Counted from the stretch's first letter, positions 9,580 to 19,344 are shown. The stretch is 64,000 nucleotides of DNA from an uncultured Cohaesibacter sp. (GCF_963682185.1 NZ_OY821667.1:4539501-4603500); one strand, 5' to 3'. Made by a program: numbers and translations. The notes: generated by a model from the sequence alone, not told the origin.

Positions 9580-10002
9580 CTAGTCCTTGGTAAAGCGCAA
9601 ATAGCCAGCAATGTGCGATTTACCGTCGCCATCCTTGGGGTGAGTGACTCCGTCATAAACAACGATTTCTTCAAAATCAAACGGGCTGACGCCTTCGATG
9701 CAAGCGACATTGATGCCATATTCATTCGGGCTAGAGCGGCGTTTGTGATGGGTATAGATACCGCACTTGGAGCAGAAATAATGCTCGGCGGTCATCGTGC
9801 CGAATTGATATTTGGTCAGCATCTCCTCGCCTTTGAGAAACTCGATGCCATCCAATGGTGTTGAAACTGCCGCGGCGCCTCTCATCCGGCAGATGGAACA
9901 TGTGCAGCGTCTCGGCGGCTTGTCATTTTCCGATATCGTGACACGAAATTGTACGGAACCGCAATGACAGGCGGCATTATAGCTGTGCCCTGGCTTTATC
10001 AA
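9580..10002 (-). CDS. GFA family zinc-binding protein
   Basis: A 140-residue protein of the GFA (glutathione-dependent formaldehyde-activating enzyme-like) family. Zinc ligands are conserved: CHCGSVQF (residues about 12-19), CTCSICRMRG (about 33-42) and FCSKCGIYTHH (about 76-86). Members are small cytoplasmic beta-rich proteins; some were proposed to act on the formaldehyde-glutathione adduct, but most have unknown substrates, so no reaction is assigned. The start is a TTG at 10002 (MIKPGHSYN) with AAGGAG seven bases upstream. It stands alone, convergent with nqrF. Confidence 0.85.
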   Translation of the reverse strand: MIKPGHSYNAACHCGSVQFRVTISENDKPPRRCTCSICRMRGAAAVSTPLDGIEFLKGEEMLTKYQFGTMTAEHYFCSKCGIYTHHKRRSSPNEYGINVACIEGVSPFDFEEIVVYDGVTHPKDGDGKSHIAGYLRFTKD

Positions 10003-10369
10003 CTCAAGTCTCCTTATACGTGGCGTGAGGACGCAAGTGTGCCGCCAATCACAGCCCTTGGCAAGAAGTGCATCCCTAGGGCGCGGTTGATCAGACGATG
10101 GTAGGCTCCAACAGAGTGCCTTCCAAGGCTAGGACAGCGCCCGTGTAAGGGGATCAAAGCCTTGCCGATGCGTGTCTTTTTGGTGAAAATCAGAATGCGA
10201 AATGCAACTATAAATATAGTCTTGATTGATTGTACAAGAATTAATATATTTTTTGGGCTAAAATATTTATGTGCGGCCATATAGGTGCAGAGGGTGGTTA
10301 AGACAACGAAAAATTCGCGTTGAAAGCGCCAAGGCTGCGGTTGTTTCTGGCGGAGGATGTATAGGGAGC
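10003..10369. promoter_or_regulatory. Divergent region upstream of the HutC-type regulator
   Basis: No convincing gene is seen here. The right half is very AT-rich and holds two short palindromes: ACTATA-AA-TATAGT (10207-10220) and TTGTACAA (10230-10237). The second resembles the core of HutC-type GntR operators and lies about 130 bases before the likely regulator start, so autoregulation is possible. Confidence 0.35.
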
Positions 10370-11068
10370 GTGCCTAAAAGTGGATATCTTGGGATCAAGG
10401 AGTATATTTCTTCCATGATCCGGAGCAAAGAATGGCCGCCAGGTCATTTGCTGCCAACGGAAACAGAGCTGGCTGCGCAATTTGATTGCGCCAGAGCGAC
10501 GGTCAATCGTGCATTGGGGGAATTGGCCGAAGAACAGATTATTGACCGAAGGCGCAAGGCGGGCAGCCGTGTGCGCGATGGTCGCGAACGGATGGCCAAT
10601 CTGAAAATCCAGTTCCCCTGTCGCGAAATCGAAGCGATGGGAAAGGAGCATCGCTATGTTTCTCTTCAAAGGGAAATGTGCGCACTGCCCGTGCTCTTGC
10701 AAAATATTGGAGAGACGGGGCTGGAAGATCAGTGCTTGCGGACAGAGGGGGTTCACTATGCCAGTGAGACCCCTTTTCAATTTGAGCGTAGCTGGTTCCG
10801 CAGAGATGCCTTTCCCGAATTGTTCCAAGAGGGTGGCAAGGTGAAAGCGCCCTGCGTAACACTTCTGGAAAAGAACCCCTTTTATCACGGCGGTTTGTGT
10901 ATTTCTGCTTCAAAAGCCAATCACTTGGAAGCGCGCCATCTGGGGATCAAGGTGGGGGAGCCTCTGATCAATAAAGAATATATTCTGACAGATGGGCTGG
11001 AAGGGACGCCCGTTGCTGTCATGCAAATCAGATACAAGCCTGACTATAGCGTTTCCTGCATATTCTAG
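10370..11068 (+). CDS. GntR/HutC family transcriptional regulator
   Basis: About 232 residues from the likely GTG start at 10370 (VPKSGYLGIKEYI). It has an N-terminal winged-helix GntR domain (WPPGHLLPTETELAAQF, then CARATVNRALGELAEEQII) and a C-terminal UTRA ligand-binding domain ending in a GTPVAVMQIRY strand typical of HutC-like sensors. The frame is open back to a GTG at 10271, but that would add an atypical 33-residue leader; GGAGG lies 12 bases before 10370. No histidine-utilisation or other catabolic gene adjoins it, so the ligand and target are unknown. Confidence 0.8.
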   Translation: MPKSGYLGIKEYISSMIRSKEWPPGHLLPTETELAAQFDCARATVNRALGELAEEQIIDRRRKAGSRVRDGRERMANLKIQFPCREIEAMGKEHRYVSLQREMCALPVLLQNIGETGLEDQCLRTEGVHYASETPFQFERSWFRRDAFPELFQEGGKVKAPCVTLLEKNPFYHGGLCISASKANHLEARHLGIKVGEPLINKEYILTDGLEGTPVAVMQIRYKPDYSVSCIF

Positions 11069-11089
11069 TGCGCTGCAACATGTTCAGGA

Positions 11090-11338
11090 TTAGAGGCTTG
11101 CCGACTTTTCGTGCGCAATTACATGTTCGATGGCTTGCATCAGGATAGGGAAATCATAAGACACAGCACCTGTTCGGACCCGGTCGCGCCCGATGCTGTA
11201 GGCGAGAAGCTGCGTGTCCAATGCCGCAAAAGCCGGTTCCACATCCATTGTGCATGTGCTCGGTGAGATTGCTTCAGCATCCAGCGCTATGGCGCGCGCC
11301 ACTTCAATCAACTCAGGGTCTTGATCTACGCCAACCAT
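11090..11338 (-). CDS. Small acidic protein of unknown function
   Basis: An 82-residue, mostly helical, acidic protein with no signal peptide or membrane segment (MVGVDQDPELIEVARAIAL...). It contains one Cys (in STCTMDVEP) and a Tyr/His-containing second half. AGGAG sits 6-7 bases before the ATG, which argues for a real gene. It lies downstream of and on the same strand as sdaA, 150 bases away, and convergent with the HutC-type regulator. I do not recognise the family. Confidence 0.55.
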   Translation of the reverse strand: MVGVDQDPELIEVARAIALDAEAISPSTCTMDVEPAFAALDTQLLAYSIGRDRVRTGAVSYDFPILMQAIEHVIAHEKSASL

Positions 11339-11489
11339 TATAGTCTCCTACTTTTGTAGAAGATACTTACTGATTTTTACGGAGGTGGGCATCCGTAAAT
11401 TATCGTATTTCCCAATTTTTGCACTGCAAAATAACCATGTGTGAATGAATTGGAATTGCGCATTCCCTGATTGGGTCTCCATGTCTCAC

Positions 11490-12905
11490 TCAGCATTCGG
11501 GTAGATTGACAGCGAGCCCGCCGAGCGACGTTTCCTTGTATTTCTCATCCATGTCGCGACCGGTTTCCCTCAAGGTGCGGATGCAATTGTCGAGCGGCAT
11601 GAAGTGGGAACCGTCACCATATAGAGCGAGGGAAGCCGCTGACACGGCCTTTATGGCGCCAAGTCCGTTACGCTCGATACAAGGCACTTGAACCAGTCCT
11701 TTGACCGGATCACATGTCATGCCCAGATGATGCTCCAGAGCGATTTCTGCCGCATTCTCAATCTGCTCATTGCTGCCGCCTAGAGCCGCACATAGGCCGC
11801 TGGCCGCCATCGCCGCTGCGGAACCGACTTCGGCCTGACAGCCCGCCTCAGCTCCCGATATGGATGCATTATGCTTAATGAGGCCACCAATCGCCGCCGC
11901 GGTCAAAAGGAAGGTCGTGATGCCCGCATCATTGGAGCCGGGGCAGTGGTCTCGATAGTAACGCAAAACGGAAGGCACCACGCCCGCCGCGCCGTTGGTC
12001 GGAGCGGTGACCACGCGCCCGCCTGCTGCATTCTCCTCATTGACCGCCATTGCGTAGCAGCTCAGCCAGTCATTGACCTGATGGGGCATCGGCATATTGT
12101 CGCCGTGGCTGCTGATGAGCTGCTGATGGATATGCTTGGCGCGCCGCTTGACCTTGAGCCCTCCGGGCAGAATGCCATCTTTGGCCAGGCCTCTATCGAT
12201 GGAAGAGAGCATCGCCTGCCAGATGCGGGCAATGCCTGCGTCAAGCTCCTGCCGCAGAAGGCTGATTTCCTCGTTGGCGCGCTTCATGGCGGCAATGGAA
12301 AGGCCGGAGCGCTGCCCCATGGCCAGCATTTCAGCAGCCGAGCCGAAGGGGTAGGGGAACCCTGCCGCTTGCTGTGCCTGATGAAGCGCGTCGGGCTTGT
12401 GGCTGATTTTCTCTTCCATTTCGCTGGCTGTCACGATGAAACCGCCGCCGATGGAATAATAGGTGACGCTGGCCAGCTGTCGATTGCCTTCGCCATAGGC
12501 GAACAGCTTCATGCCATTGGCGTGACCGGGAAGCGATGGGCCATAATCGAAGATGAGGTCTTCATCCGGATTGAAGCGCAGCCGCGGGAACCCTTCTGGT
12601 TCGATAAATTTCTCCTCGCGTACCCGTGCTTCCTGTGCTTCAGCGTCATCCGGATCAAGCCGGTCTGGCGCAAAGCCCAGAAGCCCGAGGATAACTGCGC
12701 GGTCTGTTGCGTGGCCCTTGCCGGTGAAAGCCAGCGAGCCATGCAGCGAACAACTTATGCGCCGGACGTCTCCAGCATCGACACCCATGAAGCCCCCCAC
12801 TCGCAAATCATCTATGAACCGCAAGGCCGCATTCATCGGCCCCATGGTGTGGGACGATGAAGGACCAATGCCGATCTTGAAGATGTCGAAGATGGAGAGG
12901 AACAT
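11490..12905 (-). CDS. sdaA: L-serine ammonia-lyase (iron-sulfur)
   Basis: A 471-residue single-chain L-serine dehydratase that converts serine to pyruvate and ammonia with a 4Fe-4S cluster. The N-terminal beta domain has the signature [20 protein letters not shown]. The alpha domain carries the cluster cysteines in [17 protein letters not shown] and [12 protein letters not shown]. Length fits SdaA/SdaB (about 455-470). It starts 30 bases after the gcvP stop and is surely co-transcribed with it. With GcvP feeding one-carbon units and serine hydroxymethyltransferase elsewhere, the pair would route glycine through serine to pyruvate. Confidence 0.95.
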   Translation of the reverse strand: MFLSIFDIFKIGIGPSSSHTMGPMNAALRFIDDLRVGGFMGVDAGDVRRISCSLHGSLAFTGKGHATDRAVILGLLGFAPDRLDPDDAEAQEARVREEKFIEPEGFPRLRFNPDEDLIFDYGPSLPGHANGMKLFAYGEGNRQLASVTYYSIGGGFIVTASEMEEKISHKPDALHQAQQAAGFPYPFGSAAEMLAMGQRSGLSIAAMKRANEEISLLRQELDAGIARIWQAMLSSIDRGLAKDGILPGGLKVKRRAKHIHQQLISSHGDNMPMPHQVNDWLSCYAMAVNEENAAGGRVVTAPTNGAAGVVPSVLRYYRDHCPGSNDAGITTFLLTAAAIGGLIKHNASISGAEAGCQAEVGSAAAMAASGLCAALGGSNEQIENAAEIALEHHLGMTCDPVKGLVQVPCIERNGLGAIKAVSAASLALYGDGSHFMPLDNCIRTLRETGRDMDEKYKETSLGGLAVNLPEC

Positions 12906-12935
12906 AGGCGCTCACTCAATGAGAGGTGCTGCGGA

Positions 12936-15809
12936 TCACTCCGCAGCTTCGTCTTCCTCATAGGCATCCACCGGTGGGCAGGTGCAGATGAGGTGGCGGT
13001 CACCATAAACATTGTCGACGCGGTTGACCGGTGGCCAGTATTTATCCACTTCGAAAGCCCCCGCCGGGAAGCATCCCTGTTTGCGAGAGTAGGGGCGATC
13101 CCACTCGCCGACAAGGTCGCGCACGGTATGAGGGGCATTTTTCAGCGGATTATTCTCCGCGTCGATTTTCCCGTCTTCAATGTCCTGTGCTTCGCGGCGA
13201 ATGTCGAGCATGGCATTGATGAAGCGATCAAGCTCGGCCTTGGGCTCGGATTCCGTTGGCTCGACCATCAGCGTGCCCGGCACCGGGAAGCTCATGGTCG
13301 GTGCATGGAAGCCATTGTCCATCAGGCGCTTGGCGATATCGTCCACGGTTACGCCGCAGCTGTCCTTGAGCGGACGGGTTTCCAGAATGCACTCATGGGC
13401 CACGAGACCGGCCTTGGAGGCATAAAGGGTATCATAGGCGCCCTTGAGGCTGGCCGCGATATAGTTGGCGTTGAGGATGGCCACCTTGGTGGATTGGGTT
13501 AGGCCAGCACCGCCCATCAGCAGGCAATAGGCCCAGCTGACTGGCAGAATGGATGGCGAGCCGAATGGCGCGGCAGACACCGGTCCGATGGCTGCATCGC
13601 GCTCAGGGTGACCCGGCAGGTAAGGGGCAAGGTGTGCCTTGACGCCAATCGGTCCCATGCCCGGACCACCGCCGCCATGGGGAATACAGAAGGTCTTGTG
13701 CAGATTGAGATGGCTGACGTCGCCGCCAATGTCGCCCGGGCGGGAAAGCCCCACCATCGCGTTCATGTTCGCCCCGTCAATATAGACCTGTCCCCCATGC
13801 TCATGGGTGATGGCGCAAACATCCTGCACCGTTTCCTCGAACACACCGTGGGTGGACGGATAGGTGATCATGCAAGCGGCAAGATTGGCGCTGTGCTTTT
13901 CGGCCTTGGCGCGGAAATCTTCAACGTCAATATCGCCATTTTCGGCTGATTTGACGACCACCACCTTGAAACCGGCCATATGGGCCGAGGCGGGGTTGGT
14001 GCCGTGGGCCGAGGTCGGGATGAGACAGACATCGCGATGGCCTTCGCCGCGCGCCATGTGATAGTTGCGAATGGTGATGAGACCTGCATATTCGCCCTGC
14101 GCGCCCGAGTTCGGCTGCTGGGAAATGGCATCATAACCGGTCACAAGGCAGAGCTTTTCGTTTAGATCGTCGATCATCTCCTTGTAGCCCAGCGCCTGAT
14201 CATCGGGCACAAACGGATGCAGGTTGGCAAATTCGGGCCATGTGATCGGGATCATCTCGATGGTGGCGTTGAGCTTCATGGTGCAGGAACCAAGCGGAAT
14301 CATGGCCCGGTCGAGCGCCAGATCGCGGTCGGCGAGGCGACGCATATAGCGGGTGATCTCGGCTTCGGCACGGTTGAGATGGAAGATCGGGTGCGTGAGA
14401 TACTCGGTTGTGCGCAGATTGTTGGTTGGCAGACGGTAGGGGATATCCTGCTCGCGCTCATGCTCGAAGGCACCATAGGTCAGCTCGCCGCCAAAGCTCT
14501 TCCAGACCGCTTCCACGGTTTCCGGACGGGTCTGCTCATCAAGGCTGATGCCGATCTTGCTGTTGCCTACCTTGCGCAGGTTGATGCCATTGGCGACAGC
14601 TGCGTTGAGGATCACGCCCTGCAGCGCGCCCACTTCCACCGTGATGGTATCGAAGAACACATCCGGCTCTGGCTTGAAGCCCAGTTTTTCGAGGCCGTCG
14701 ACCAGACGTACGGTCTTGCGATGAACATATTGCGCAATCGCCTTGATGCCATCCGGCCCGTGATAGACCGCATACATGGAGGCGATGACGGCCAGCAGCG
14801 CCTGTGCGGTGCAAACGTTGGAGTTGGCTTTCTCGCGGCGAATATGCTGCTCTCGGGTCTGAAGGGCGAGGCGATAGGCTTTGCGGCCATGGCTGTCGAT
14901 GGTCACCCCGATGATGCGCCCCGGCATGGAGCGTTTGAAGGCATCACGACAAGACATGTAAGCTGCGTGCGGTCCGCCATAGCCAAGCGGAACGCCAAAT
15001 CGCTGGGTGGAGCCGACGGCAATGTCTGCACCCATTTCGCCCGGAGATTTCAGCAGCGCCAGTGCCAGCGGATCGGCAATCACGATGCCAAGGGCCTTGT
15101 TCTCGTGCAGCGCTGCCATGGCAGAGGTGAAATCACGCACATGGCCATGGGTGCCCGGATACTGGAAGATCGCACCGAAGACTTCTCTTGGCTCCAGCTC
15201 TTCAGGAGCGGCAACCTTCACTTCGATGCCCAGCGGTTCTGCACGGGTTTCGATGACAGCGATATTCTGCGGGTGACAATTCTCATCCACGAAGAAAATG
15301 TTGGATTTGGACTTGGCTGCGCGCTTGGCCATGGTCATGGCCTCCGCTGCGGCTGTGGCTTCATCGAGCAATGAGGCGTTGGCGATCTCAAGGCCGGTTA
15401 GGTCGGATACCATGGTCTGGAAGTTGAGCAGCGCTTCAAGGCGGCCTTGGCTGATCTCTGGCTGATAAGGGGTGTAGGCTGTGTACCAGGCCGGATTTTC
15501 AAGGATGTTGCGCAGGATGACCGGCGGGGTGCTGGTGCCGTAATAGCCCTGACCGATGAGCGAGGTGAGCAGTTTGTTCTTGGAAGCAACCTTGCGCATG
15601 TGATGCAGCGTGTCGCCTTCGGCCAGTGCACCACCCCATTTGAGCGGTTCTTTCTGGCGGATGGACGCCGGAACCGTCGCATCGATCAGCTCATCCAGTG
15701 TGGTGAAGCCAATCACCTTGAGCATTTCAGCCATTTCGCTCGGCGACGGCCCGATATGGCGTCGGTTGGCAAAATCATAAGCTTCATAATCGGTCAGTTT
15801 GAAGGTCAT
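12936..15809 (-). CDS. gcvP: Glycine decarboxylase, P protein (single chain)
   Basis: A 957-residue PLP enzyme of the glycine cleavage system. It decarboxylates glycine and transfers aminomethyl to the lipoyl H protein. Both homologous halves are fused, as in proteobacteria. The PLP lysine is Lys705 in [22 protein letters not shown] (glycine-rich loop intact). GAGGAG lies seven bases before the ATG. The partner genes gcvT and gcvH, usually just upstream, are absent here, so the T and H proteins must be encoded elsewhere. sdaA follows and an XRE-cupin regulator is divergent. Confidence 0.97.
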   Translation of the reverse strand: MTFKLTDYEAYDFANRRHIGPSPSEMAEMLKVIGFTTLDELIDATVPASIRQKEPLKWGGALAEGDTLHHMRKVASKNKLLTSLIGQGYYGTSTPPVILRNILENPAWYTAYTPYQPEISQGRLEALLNFQTMVSDLTGLEIANASLLDEATAAAEAMTMAKRAAKSKSNIFFVDENCHPQNIAVIETRAEPLGIEVKVAAPEELEPREVFGAIFQYPGTHGHVRDFTSAMAALHENKALGIVIADPLALALLKSPGEMGADIAVGSTQRFGVPLGYGGPHAAYMSCRDAFKRSMPGRIIGVTIDSHGRKAYRLALQTREQHIRREKANSNVCTAQALLAVIASMYAVYHGPDGIKAIAQYVHRKTVRLVDGLEKLGFKPEPDVFFDTITVEVGALQGVILNAAVANGINLRKVGNSKIGISLDEQTRPETVEAVWKSFGGELTYGAFEHEREQDIPYRLPTNNLRTTEYLTHPIFHLNRAEAEITRYMRRLADRDLALDRAMIPLGSCTMKLNATIEMIPITWPEFANLHPFVPDDQALGYKEMIDDLNEKLCLVTGYDAISQQPNSGAQGEYAGLITIRNYHMARGEGHRDVCLIPTSAHGTNPASAHMAGFKVVVVKSAENGDIDVEDFRAKAEKHSANLAACMITYPSTHGVFEETVQDVCAITHEHGGQVYIDGANMNAMVGLSRPGDIGGDVSHLNLHKTFCIPHGGGGPGMGPIGVKAHLAPYLPGHPERDAAIGPVSAAPFGSPSILPVSWAYCLLMGGAGLTQSTKVAILNANYIAASLKGAYDTLYASKAGLVAHECILETRPLKDSCGVTVDDIAKRLMDNGFHAPTMSFPVPGTLMVEPTESEPKAELDRFINAMLDIRREAQDIEDGKIDAENNPLKNAPHTVRDLVGEWDRPYSRKQGCFPAGAFEVDKYWPPVNRVDNVYGDRHLICTCPPVDAYEEDEAAE

Positions 15810-16115
15810 CGCCTGCTCCTCAATCCTTGTCTTTGCCTGTGGCTGTCACACTCCGGATCGTGACAGTCTCCCGCGGTTTTTCCAAGGGAAACGATCGGCT
15901 AGGGCTTTTAGGAAACATAGAGGATCGCGGAAAGCTGCCGATTCTTCACGTGGTTTCTTGTTAAGTTTCTTATAGGGGAATTTTCCCCTATATGCAATAA
16001 TGATGCTTATGCTTGTCAAAATCTACCCAAGAGGGGGTCCTTTGCAGATTTTGACCTTGAGAGAAATTTGTGCGAATTTGCAGCCCAAACAGGACAGCGA
16101 CGACAGGAGTGGAAC
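15810..16115. promoter_or_regulatory. Divergent gcvP / XRE-cupin promoter region
   Basis: A 306-base gap with two symmetric elements. One is TATAGGGGAA-TT-TTCCCCTATA at 15971-15992, a 22-bp element with perfect 10-bp arms. The other is CTGTCAC...GTGACAG at 15843-15866, around a TCCGGA core, 34 bases before gcvP. The first lies between the two genes and is the likely operator of the adjacent XRE-cupin regulator. I looked for a glycine riboswitch on the gcvP side and did not find its conserved cores. Confidence 0.5.
15971..15992. promoter_or_regulatory. Candidate operator palindrome of the XRE-cupin regulator
   Basis: Perfect 10-bp arms TATAGGGGAA and TTCCCCTATA separated by TT. It sits 124 bases before the regulator start and about 160 before gcvP. 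Symmetry, A/T-flanked GGGG blocks and position match a dimeric helix-turn-helix repressor site. That it is bound by the neighbouring protein is inferred. Confidence 0.6.
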
Positions 16116-16793
16116 ATGGGTGATCTGGAACGCGGGGAATTTGGCGCCATCGAAAGCCTCCAAGAGGACACATCTGTCACGGAAGCCATTCCCGGTGTGC
16201 TTGCTCCGGCCGGTGCTTCGGCACCCGGAGCCCCCGGCATGGATCAGTTGGGCCAAATGGTGCGCGAGGCACGCAAGCGCAAAGGCTGGACGCTGGAAGA
16301 GACAGGGCGTTATGCGGGCATTGGTCGCTCGACCCTGTCCAAGATCGAGAATGGCCAGACCAGCCCGGGCTTCGACATCGTGCGTCGTCTGACGCAGGCG
16401 TTGGAACTGGAAACGCCGAACCTGTTCCTGCAAAGCGGCAAGAGCGATCTGACCGGGCGGCGGGATGTGACCCGTAAGGGCGAGGGCGAAGGCAAGGTCA
16501 CCGCAACCTATTCCCATGAGCTTTTGTGCAACGAGCTAACCAGCAAGGCGATGTTGCCCTATGTCAGCACGATCAAGGCGCGAGATATTTCCGATTTCGG
16601 TGACTGGATCCGCCATCGCGGCGAGGAATTCATGTATGTGCTCTCCGGCGAGTTGGAGCTGCATACCGAGCATTATCGGCCACTGGCTATGCAAGCGGGC
16701 GATAGCGTCTATTATGACAGCTCCATGGGTCATTGCTGTGTAACCACCAGCAAGGAAGATGCTGTGGTGCTCTGGGTGAGCCTCGAGCGCTGA
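16116..16793 (+). CDS. XRE-family regulator with C-terminal cupin
   Basis: About 225 residues. After a flexible Ala/Gly/Pro-rich leader (1-43) comes an HTH_3 DNA-binding domain (about 44-100: LGQMVREARKRKGWTLEET, then GIGRSTLSKIENGQTSPG) and a small-molecule-binding cupin (about 160-222: HRGEEFMYVLSGELELH, then AGDSVYYDSSMGH). Such proteins sense amino acids, amines or related metabolites. The ATG at 16116 is chosen because AGGAG lies six bases upstream; an in-frame extension from 16068 is possible. Divergent from gcvP-sdaA with a palindrome between them, it likely controls glycine/serine breakdown and itself. Confidence 0.88.
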   Translation: MGDLERGEFGAIESLQEDTSVTEAIPGVLAPAGASAPGAPGMDQLGQMVREARKRKGWTLEETGRYAGIGRSTLSKIENGQTSPGFDIVRRLTQALELETPNLFLQSGKSDLTGRRDVTRKGEGEGKVTATYSHELLCNELTSKAMLPYVSTIKARDISDFGDWIRHRGEEFMYVLSGELELHTEHYRPLAMQAGDSVYYDSSMGHCCVTTSKEDAVVLWVSLER

Positions 16794-16825
16794 CCAGAAT
16801 CCAGAAGCAAAGGGAGCATAGTAAA

Positions 16826-17320
16826 ATGATTAGAAGCGCAAAGCCGGAAGATGCTGCCGCCATCGCGGAGATCTATAATGATGCCGTGCGCACCACCACC
16901 GCCATCTGGAATGATGAAACCGTGACCGTTCAGAACAGAGCCGACTGGATTGCATCAAAGCAGAAAGATGGCTGGCCGCTGTTTGTGCTGGAAGACGAGC
17001 AGGGCGCTGTGGCCGGCTATGCCACCTATGGCCCCTGGCGTGCGTGGGATGGCTATCGCCACACCGTGGAGCATTCGGTCTATGTAGAAAAAGGCCACCG
17101 GGGGCAGGGGATCGGCAAGGCGCTCATGCAAGCTCTTATCAGCAAGGCCAAGCAGACTGATATTCATGTGATGGTCGCAGGCATTGAAGCTGGCAATGAA
17201 GCCTCCATCAGGCTGCACGAAAAGCTGGGCTTCAATCAGGCGGGAAACCTGCATGAAGTTGGCACAAAGTTTGGCCGTTGGCTGGACCTGACATTTTTGG
17301 AATTGAAACTGAGTGAATGA
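16826..17320 (+). CDS. GNAT N-acetyltransferase, phosphinothricin acetyltransferase-like
   Basis: A 164-residue GNAT enzyme of the PAT/MnaT type that acetylates amino groups of small molecules such as phosphinothricin, methionine sulfone or related amino acids. The acetyl-CoA loop is GHRGQGIGKALMQALI; the substrate-side YGPWRAWDGYRHTVEHSVYV and C-terminal LHEKLGFNQAGNLHEVGTKF are typical. The start is the ATG at 16826 with AGGGAG upstream rather than a longer in-frame reading inside the regulator. It follows the regulator by 32 bases and may be co-transcribed. The natural substrate is unknown. A TGCCGGG/CCCGGCA hairpin lies at 17342-17364. Confidence 0.88.
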   Translation: MIRSAKPEDAAAIAEIYNDAVRTTTAIWNDETVTVQNRADWIASKQKDGWPLFVLEDEQGAVAGYATYGPWRAWDGYRHTVEHSVYVEKGHRGQGIGKALMQALISKAKQTDIHVMVAGIEAGNEASIRLHEKLGFNQAGNLHEVGTKFGRWLDLTFLELKLSE

Positions 17321-17554
17321 GACCGTGTGTGCTTGTGTTTTTGCCGGGCATATTTTTCCCGGCATAGGCAAAATATGCAGTCTCCCTCAGTTGAAATCCC
17401 GTTTTGTTTCTAAGGTTTTCCAATTATTGTAGTTGTTGCTCATATAATATAATTAAGTCATTGATTTAAAATGATAAAATTATATTAACCGAAATGGCCG
17501 ACTGGCATCGAATTTGCGTCCCTATTTTCATCTTTAATGATATGGAGGTATGCG

Positions 17555-18280
17555 ATGAGTGTGATTGGTAGTTCCACCAGCTCCAGCCAAGTATGGCAGC
17601 AATTAATAAGCAAGACAGACACGAACGGCGACGACGCAATCGGTGTGTCCGAACTCGCTGAATTGATTGGTGGTGATGACAGCACCAGCGAAGCGTCTTC
17701 TATAATTGGAGAATTTGACACTGATTCAGACGGCACTCTGAGTGAAGAAGAGTTCAATGCTGCTGTTGGCGGATCCAATCTTTCCGGCGACTATCTGAGC
17801 CTTCAGGAAATGCCGCCACCGCCACCTCCGCCAGCTGAGGAAAGTGCTTCATCTGAAGATGAAACCAGCATTGAGGATTTATTCGCCAGTATAGATAGCG
17901 ATGGCGATGGCTCGATTTCGCTTGAAGAACTTCAGGAGCAATTGGGCATAAGCGGTGATTCAGCGGAAAGCTCTGAAACCGATAGTGCGCAGACCTTGAT
18001 GGATCTGGTTCAAGAGATCTTGTCTGATAGTGATGACACATCTTCTAGCGATGACTTGGCGGCCGCTCCTCCTCCACCGCCACCGCCTCCAAGTGGGGCT
18101 GCCAGCGAGACTGAGACCGAGACCGATGAGGATGACACCACTGTCAGCAGTACCTCCAGTCTTGAGACCGAGCAATCCACCTCAGAGGGCGATATGTTTA
18201 TGGTCCGAATGATGGAGCAGCTCTATCAGCAGTCCAATCTGGGGTATGCCACTTCGAGCGGCGTCAGCTTTTCGATCTGA
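17555..18280 (+). CDS. EF-hand calcium-binding protein with poly-proline tracts
   Basis: A very acidic 241-residue protein with three canonical EF-hand loops: Asp22-Glu33 (DTNGDDAIGVSE), Asp55-Glu66 (DTDSDGTLSEEE) and Asp114-Glu125 (DSDGDGSISLEE). Two pure proline runs (87-93 and 172-179) separate low-complexity Ser/Asp/Glu/Thr segments. No signal peptide or membrane helix is seen. GGAGG seven bases before the ATG at 17555 sets the start over an in-frame ATG at 17537. The layout resembles proteins grouped as XopAW-like calcium-binding proteins, but no secretion system is nearby, so function is not assigned. The promoter side is AT-rich (about 17400-17490). Confidence 0.8.
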   Translation: MSVIGSSTSSSQVWQQLISKTDTNGDDAIGVSELAELIGGDDSTSEASSIIGEFDTDSDGTLSEEEFNAAVGGSNLSGDYLSLQEMPPPPPPPAEESASSEDETSIEDLFASIDSDGDGSISLEELQEQLGISGDSAESSETDSAQTLMDLVQEILSDSDDTSSSDDLAAAPPPPPPPPSGAASETETETDEDDTTVSSTSSLETEQSTSEGDMFMVRMMEQLYQQSNLGYATSSGVSFSI

Positions 18281-18300
18281 GCTGGTAAGTGAATGTGAAA

Positions 18301-18338
18301 CTGTATAGTTCCGGAGAGCAAACTCCCCGGAAATACAG
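18301..18338. other. Long hairpin downstream of the EF-hand gene
   Basis: CTGTA...TTCCGGAGAG-CAAA-CTCCCCGGAA...TACAG forms a roughly 15-bp interrupted stem with a 4-base loop, 20 bases after the EF-hand stop. There is no clear T run, so it may be a processed 3' end structure or weak terminator. The rest of 18339-18540, between convergent genes, shows nothing I can name. Confidence 0.45.
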
Positions 18339-18540
18339 CTTTGTTGACTGTCGCCTTCGAGCCAGTCTAGGGCGTAGGGCAGATGCCTAGCAATCCGCTA
18401 TCTTTATGGTCCGTGATGTTGAGAGCCTGACGAGGCAAGTCATCTCTGGGGCTGGATTCACACAGCTCACCAAGGGCGCACCAAGCGGCAATCTGCACTG
18501 TATGACAGCAAGACTTTCGGGAATGATTGACCTTTGAGCC

Positions 18541-19344
18541 TTAGTCAGTTGCTTCTAGAAGGGTCTGGTGAATTTGGTCAATCAGCTCGGGTTCAAGGCC
18601 AAGGCGAGCGGACAGCAAAGACAGATAGGCCTGCTCGGAAGGGGTGTCCGGTTCAATGGCCATGAGTGAGGCCAGATAGATTTCCATGGCCTGTTCTGTG
18701 CTGCGTGCCTGCGAGACGATGCTGTCAATATCGAGGGGCTTGTTGATCTGATCGAGCAAAAAGGCCTTTTCTTCAGCGCTTAGATCCTCTTGGCCAATTT
18801 TTTCGAAAATGGCCTGTTGCTCTTGCGCGTCGATAGTGCCATCGGCTTTTGCCGCTGCAATCATGGCGCTGACAAGCGTTGCTCCAAACCCTGTGGCACG
18901 CTGCGTCATTTCGTTGACTTCAAACCCGGACCCCATGGGTACCACTGGTACATGGGTGATTTTGCGAGAGGAAGCTCCTTCAGGGGTGTGAAGATGAGCG
19001 GGAATGGTTTGATCACCTCGCCCGACCTGTCCATCAACAACCGGAACACCGGCCTTCTTGCCCTGATAGTCCGAATAGGCCTTATAGGCGAGGCCTGCCA
19101 CCAACGCCAACCCGCCATAGGTTGCGGCTTTCTTGGCCATTTTGCGCCCCTTCTTGGAGCCCATCATATAGCCAGCCAAGCCTCCGGCCAAAGCGCCACC
19201 GCCAATGCCGCCAGCATTCTGTGAGAGATAATCCTTACCGCGTTGCATCAAATCACTATTGCCAGCCCCGGTGCCCTGAGACTGTGTTCCGGGGGCACCG
19301 GCTGCTCCCAGAAATTCATTGATCAGTTTTGATGCATCAAACAT
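18541..19344 (-). CDS. DUF533 (YebE-like) protein with TerB-like domain
   Basis: A 267-residue protein of the DUF533/YebE family. It has a Gly/Ser/Gln-rich N-terminal part, a hydrophobic glycine-zipper-like segment with a basic turn (about 45-90: GGIGGGALAGGLAGYMMGSKKGRK, quoted in part) and a C-terminal all-helical TerB-like domain (about 150-265) with the acidic AAAKADGTIDAQEQQAIF signature. E. coli YebE is an envelope-stress-responsive inner-membrane protein of unclear role; the same broad role is inferred. GAGGGG precedes the ATG. It is convergent with the EF-hand gene. Confidence 0.85.
   Translation of the reverse strand: MFDASKLINEFLGAAGAPGTQSQGTGAGNSDLMQRGKDYLSQNAGGIGGGALAGGLAGYMMGSKKGRKMAKKAATYGGLALVAGLAYKAYSDYQGKKAGVPVVDGQVGRGDQTIPAHLHTPEGASSRKITHVPVVPMGSGFEVNEMTQRATGFGATLVSAMIAAAKADGTIDAQEQQAIFEKIGQEDLSAEEKAFLLDQINKPLDIDSIVSQARSTEQAMEIYLASLMAIEPDTPSEQAYLSLLSARLGLEPELIDQIHQTLLEATD

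Noticed and set aside
12936-15809. Long antisense ORFs inside gcvP and in other high-GC genes
   Set aside because: They are mirror readings of strongly supported genes, with His/Arg/Gly-rich shadow composition.
15810-15970. Possible glycine riboswitch before gcvP
   Set aside because: The leader was read on the gcvP strand; the conserved tandem glycine aptamer cores are not visible. The symmetric DNA sites explain the region better.
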